From the NCBI GenBank assembly GCA_903632075.3, contig CAHIKZ030003517.1, positions 1-64,000 of the forward strand: DNA of 64,000 bases, given 5' to 3'. Within the stretch, counting starts at the first letter, position 1. Every line of letters begins with the position of its first letter. The position numbers were made by a program, and so were the translations under genes. Shown here piece after piece: positions 60,586 through 64,000 of the stretch. The notes beneath the pieces are model-generated. The model made no database searches and had not been told where the DNA came from. It was given only the letters and a program-made list of their open reading frames with translations. Source of the stretch: Acanthosepion pharaonis (Eukaryota > Mollusca > Cephalopoda > Sepiida > Sepiidae).

Positions 60586-61086
60586 ATGCAAGTAGCATTT
60601 AGTGTTGGGGACCCTGTGTGCTACAAAATTCACCTAAGAGAAGGAAAACTGGACCAAAGATGGGAACCATACTATAGAGTAATAGAGCAGATGGGTCCAG
60701 TGTCGTATGTAATTTCGGATCAGATGGCAGGTCGAACAAAGAGAGTTCATGCCAATGATCTAAAGTTAGATGAGGTGGCTAATTGGGAAATGAGTGAGCC
60801 AAAAGCCAAGAAGAAAAGGACAAGGAGAGCAACCTTTGTAGAGCCAGAAGTGCTGAAAACAGATGAAGATTTAGAAGAAGAGGAGAAAGAAGATAGAGAG
60901 ATGGGTCAGCAACTGATAACAATGGACCATGGAGGCCTGTGCAGGATGGTCTTCATGTTAGAACAGAGTCCATCAGTGGTTGCCAGTGGCATCTACTTGT
61001 TGTCTGTATTGTTGCAGAAAAGACCTCGCAATATCACTGCTCCATCCCGAAGACCCAATAAAAAGGATGACAAAGAAAACTCATGA
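60586..61086 (+). pseudogene. pol: integrase C-terminal domain with acidic tail
   Basis: A frame of 166 codons starts with FSVGDPVCYKIHLREGKLDQ and has a GPY/F-like segment (RWEPYYRVIEQMGPVSYVI) followed by RTKRVHANDLK. This is the SH3-like end of gypsy integrases that helps bind DNA. No chromodomain is visible. A basic patch (PKAKKKRTRRA) and a long acidic stretch follow, which is less usual. It is separated from the core by the TAG at 60518 and a change of frame. Confidence 0.75.
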
Positions 61087-61560
61087 AGAAGTCCAAGAAT
61101 CGAAGTTGAAACTAGTGAATGGGAAGAAGATGAGGTACCTTTCTCTCAACTCCGAGAAAAATGGAGAAATGAAACGAAGCTAGAAGATCAGTCAATGGAG
61201 AAGGAAGAAGTCCAGGGCTCAGAATCGAAACTGCCCAAAGAGAAGATAGAAGAAATACCTCTCTCCTAAACTTCAAAACAGTTAAGGAATGAAAAGAAGT
61301 CAGGAGTGGAATCAGAATTACCCCTTACAAAGAGATTGAGAGGTGGTGAAACCCAAATCTCAATAAGAAGGGATGGCTATGAACAGGCGCTCATTTAAGT
61401 AAAGAACTAATTTGAATAATGAGTGGTTAGGGGAATAAAAACAAGAAAATCTTGTTACCCTTGCAGTAATGGCCAAGATGAAGGGACCAATATTTCTGAT
61501 GATGACGATAGAAGCTTGGAGACACAGTGGAAGTGCAATATTTAAGAAGACAAGTGAAGT
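61087..61560 (+). other. spacer between pol and env
   Basis: Repetitive short motifs (GAAGAAGTCCAAGAATCGAAG at about 61085 and AGAAGTCCAGGGCTCAGAATC near 61207) and no long frame. In errantiviruses the env mRNA is made by splicing, and an acceptor could lie here, but none was singled out. Confidence 0.4.
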
Positions 61561-63424
61561 GATAATTACAAGATCGAAATGAGTAGTCACTTTTGTGATA
61601 GATTTAAACTCATACGAGTTGCTACTGAACAAACTGAGGAATGAGATAGGGAAGCTGGGAAATAGCAAAAGTAAAAGTAGCACAGAATTATCCAGGAGAA
61701 GAAGAGTATCTCAGACTGTTATATGTTTTAGAGTTGGAAAGGGCTGTAATGGAGGGACTGTGGTAGGATATGAGGAATTACATGAAGGAAATTGAACTAT
61801 GACAGAATAGAGAAAAACAAGCAGCAATTCCCATTGTTAGGAAGGCGTTAAATGTCCTATTTCAAACAATAACTGAAGACGACATTAAAGTCATAAGAAG
61901 GAACCTAGGAAGGGTAGAGAAGGATCAGAAAATCCTAGCACAGATGGCATGGGAGAGTGTTTCGATATTGAACCTTACAAGACTGGAATTGGCAAAGAAT
62001 ACAGCCAGTATCAATGGGTTAAGAAGAAACCTGAGAGAACTAAAACAAGTAGTAACTAATAGTTCAGAGGCTATGGCGACTGAATTGTGGGGGTTGAATG
62101 GGTTTATTCAGCAGCATTTCCAGTTGACCACCATTACTAATAAGCAGACTAGTCGATCCCTGACAATTCTATTAGAACATGTGAGAGCTCAGATGGACAT
62201 GTTATCATTGGGACACTTGTCCCCTAGCATAGTAACTCCAGTGCATTTGAAGAGACTTTTGTTAAAAATACAGAATGAATTACCCCATCATTTTAGGTTA
62301 CCAGTAGATCCCGCCAGAGGACTATGGAAATATTATAATGCGCTAGGTTGTGTAACCTTGCTAGAAAATAACAAATTGTTAGTTTTGATGTCTATTCCGT
62401 TGTTGGATAGAGAAAGTATTTTTGAAATATACCAAGTTATAAACTTACCTATTCCCTACCCTCGCGTAGATCAATGTTTGGGAGTGGTGGCGAGATACAG
62501 AATTGAAACCAAATACATAGCCTTGAATTCAGCTCGGACAAAGTTTATGATACTGACGGTGGATGAGGCAGGAAGGTCTAAGAACAATACCTTGAAAACC
62601 TGTACCTCATTAAGTCCTATTTATGTGACAGGTAATCACAGAATATGTGTACTGGAGTTGTTTGAAGATAAAAGGGAAGGAATTAAGAAAAATTGTCAAG
62701 TAGAAGTGTTAACGAAAACAATGTTACCACAGCCTATCAGTGTATCCGATGGTGTGTGGGCTATGGCAGTACAGAAATCGATTAGACTGTCTAAGGTATG
62801 TGGAGGGGAATCCACTGGGACAATAAAAGTGAGGCTGCCACTATCCTTAGTAAATTTGCCCCTGGGATGCTCAGCATTTGGAGTATCTGTCTCCCTGCCC
62901 CCATATTACCAGAGGGAAGAGAAATATGAGGAAAAGGATTCAGTTGTAGAATTGATTAACAGAAGTTTGGACAATTACACACAAGTGTGGAACCCAATAG
63001 TAAATGAATTCCCTAACATTGCATTAAAGCAGATGCCAGTATTATTGGAACCTGTAGAGAGAATAAATATGAATTGGCTAAAAGAACAACTAAAGATGTT
63101 GACAGAAGGAGGTATGGCTTTGGAGGATAGTAAGAAAATTGGTCAGTGGTGATAGGTACTTTGATACTTCTTGCTGTAATACTAGCAGCAATATGGAAAT
63201 TTAATAGATATAGAAGGAGGTCGGTTGGTGGTACTTTGGTAGGTGTGCAACAGCTCGGAAGGGAGTTGCCAGGCAGTGTTCATTATCCAACCAGAACAAC
63301 CCAAGATGAAGAAGTTGCGTTGACTTTGACGAACGAAGCAGAGGTACAGTCAACACCTGTCGAAAACAAACCAGTACCCCCTGTTGTCCAGAAAAGAATA
63401 ATGACCAAGAAAACCAAGCCATAA
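61560..63424 (+). pseudogene. env: F-type envelope glycoprotein relic (env)
   Basis: An N-terminal part near 61590-61795 (including LNSYELLLNKLRNEIGKLGN) is followed, after stops, by a 402-codon frame (61944-63152). That frame contains a heptad-like helix (LNLTRLELAKNTASINGLRR), the segment HLSPSIVTPVHLKRLLLKI, the core strand LENNKLLVLMSIPLLDRES, the step FEIYQVINLPIPY, and paired cysteines (CTSLSP, RICVLEL, NCQVEV, VCGGES, LGCSAF). These resemble the F-like envelopes of errantiviruses and baculoviruses. A frameshift at about 63145 separates it from a frame with a membrane anchor (GTLILLAVILAAIW) and a short basic tail. No convincing furin site is seen. The protein is broken and is not expected to reach a membrane. 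Confidence 0.75.
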
Positions 63425-63429
63425 AAAAT

Positions 63430-63462
63430 ACACACACACACACACACGCACACACACACACG
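63430..63462. repeat. (CA)n microsatellite
   Basis: About 15 CA units with one CG interruption, just after the env stop. Confidence 0.9.
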
Positions 63463-63608
63463 CTCATCTTTTTAAATTTCAGGTATAAACAGAAGAAGAA
63501 AAAGAGGACTTTTAAAATTGCATGTGAAAATTTTATAGTATATGAAAAGAAGCACATGTTAAATAGTGTATTGGAGTTTGAAATGTCATTTACAGGTAAA
63601 TGACAGGA

Positions 63609-63624
63609 TGGGTGAAGGGAAAAA
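63609..63624 (+). promoter_or_regulatory. polypurine tract
   Basis: A purine-rich run ending in GGGAAAAA lies directly before TGTAACAATT, the proposed LTR start. This is the usual plus-strand primer site of LTR elements. Confidence 0.6.
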
Positions 63625-64000
63625 TGTAACAATTGTGTACCAACGAAAAGAGTTAAGAAAATGATTTTATTTATTTTTTTTATCAGAAAGGGATTCATTT
63701 TCCAATGGCATTGGGAACAGATGAATGAATTTTGTTAAAAAAAAAAATACAAAATACTATTATTGCTGCCTAGTGAGAGACAGCGAACAGGTGCAGGTTT
63801 AGGGGCCAGAGTTTAAGGTCATCTGTTGAAAGGTGTCAATGTACTGGGAAAATTATCAGCCAAAATTTTCCTGAAAAAAATTATAATTGTGAAAACAGAA
63901 TGAGCAATTGTAAAAGGTAGAAGATGATGTCAGGAAGGCTGACATCATATGGCTCCTCCCAAAAAGGGGGGGATCTTCTAAAATTGGTAGTGTGAAACAG
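63625..64000 (+). repeat. 3' LTR, cut by the window end
   Basis: Matches 54880-55250 almost base for base. The differences seen are a few substitutions, changed A-run lengths, and the loss of a few bases near CATCATATGGCTCC. The rest of the LTR lies outside the window. Confidence 0.9.

Larger units (their letters stand above)
54863..64000 (+). mobile_element. env-bearing Ty3/gypsy-type (errantivirus-like) endogenous retroelement
   Basis: Near-identical LTR sequence occurs at 54880-55250 and 63642-64000. Between them lie, in order on the plus strand, a candidate primer-binding site, gag with zinc knuckles, an aspartic protease, reverse transcriptase, RNase H, integrase, an F-type env and a polypurine tract. 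This is the full retroviral layout. Gypsy-type pol with F-like env is the arrangement of insect errantiviruses; finding it in a probable mollusc is notable. The coding region is broken by numerous stops and frameshifts. The 3' LTR runs off the right edge, so the target-site duplication cannot be checked. The left LTR edge adjoins the Tx1/L1-like LINE. Confidence 0.85.

Noticed and set aside
61944..63152. 402-codon frame as a domesticated (syncytin-like) host gene
   Set aside because: It sits in its expected place in a young LTR element, its neighbours are equally decayed, and the anchor is out of frame; nothing suggests host recruitment.
63201..63698. 165-codon minus-strand open frame over env tail, CA repeat and LTR
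   Set aside because: The Val/Cys-rich middle is a translated (CA)n array, and the ends are antisense to env and the LTR. No family resemblance.
1..64000. CRISPR arrays, rRNA genes, functional tRNA genes, bacterial-type operons
   Set aside because: No regularly spaced palindromic repeats, rRNA blocks or complete tRNA cloverleaves were seen. The only tRNA-like sequence is the SINE head near 27.8 kb.

Overview
This is a eukaryotic nuclear window: strongly AT-rich, with long (TA)n, (CA)n and poly-T runs, no operons, host exons separated by kilobases, and most of the recognisable coding sequence belonging to decayed retrotransposons. The mix of elements (I/Nimb-like LINEs with RNase H, jockey-like LINEs, RTE-like LINEs, a Tx1/L1-like LINE, two lineages of Ty3/gypsy elements, and a tRNA-derived SINE) together with large repeat-filled introns points to a lophotrochozoan, most likely a cephalopod mollusc. 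That assignment is inference from repeat families; no diagnostic species marker is present.

Layout. 0-2.5 kb: AT-rich DNA with a (TA)n array. 2.55-6.72 kb: a decayed Ty3/gypsy element on the minus strand with both LTRs. 7.7-9.46 kb: jockey-like LINE, plus strand. 9.46-13.19 kb: I/Nimb-like LINE with RNase H. 13.6-14.4 kb: RTE-like LINE 3' end. 15.05-19.03 kb: three plus-strand exons of a host oxysterol-binding-protein-related gene (ORP10/ORP11 type), the only host gene recognised, with an RTE-like LINE in one intron and a second I/Nimb-like copy just downstream. 22.2-23.8 kb: jockey-like LINE on the minus strand. 26.9-27.8 kb: two SINE copies sharing one tail. 33.5-35.6 kb: a pol fragment related to the 2.5-6.7 kb gypsy element. 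35.8-38.6 kb: tandem TATG/TA satellite-like DNA. 38.6-45.3 kb: AT-rich, one weak candidate exon. 45.4-45.95 kb: a CpG-bearing island with ETS-like and AP-1-like motifs. 46.6-51.5 kb: LINE scraps, unclassified repeats and a possible mariner relic. 52.9-54.86 kb: Tx1/L1-like LINE, minus strand.

54.86 kb to the right edge: the most striking object, an LTR retroelement with the full gag-protease-reverse transcriptase-RNase H-integrase-env order. Its env resembles the F-type fusion envelope of errantiviruses and baculoviruses. The two LTRs are nearly identical where both are visible, implying recent insertion, yet gag, pol and env carry many stops and frameshifts. It sits inside the Tx1/L1-like LINE, giving a nested arrangement whose right flank lies outside the window.

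The genes do not form a pathway. The window is best read as the interior or flank of one host lipid-transfer gene, layered with successive transposon insertions.
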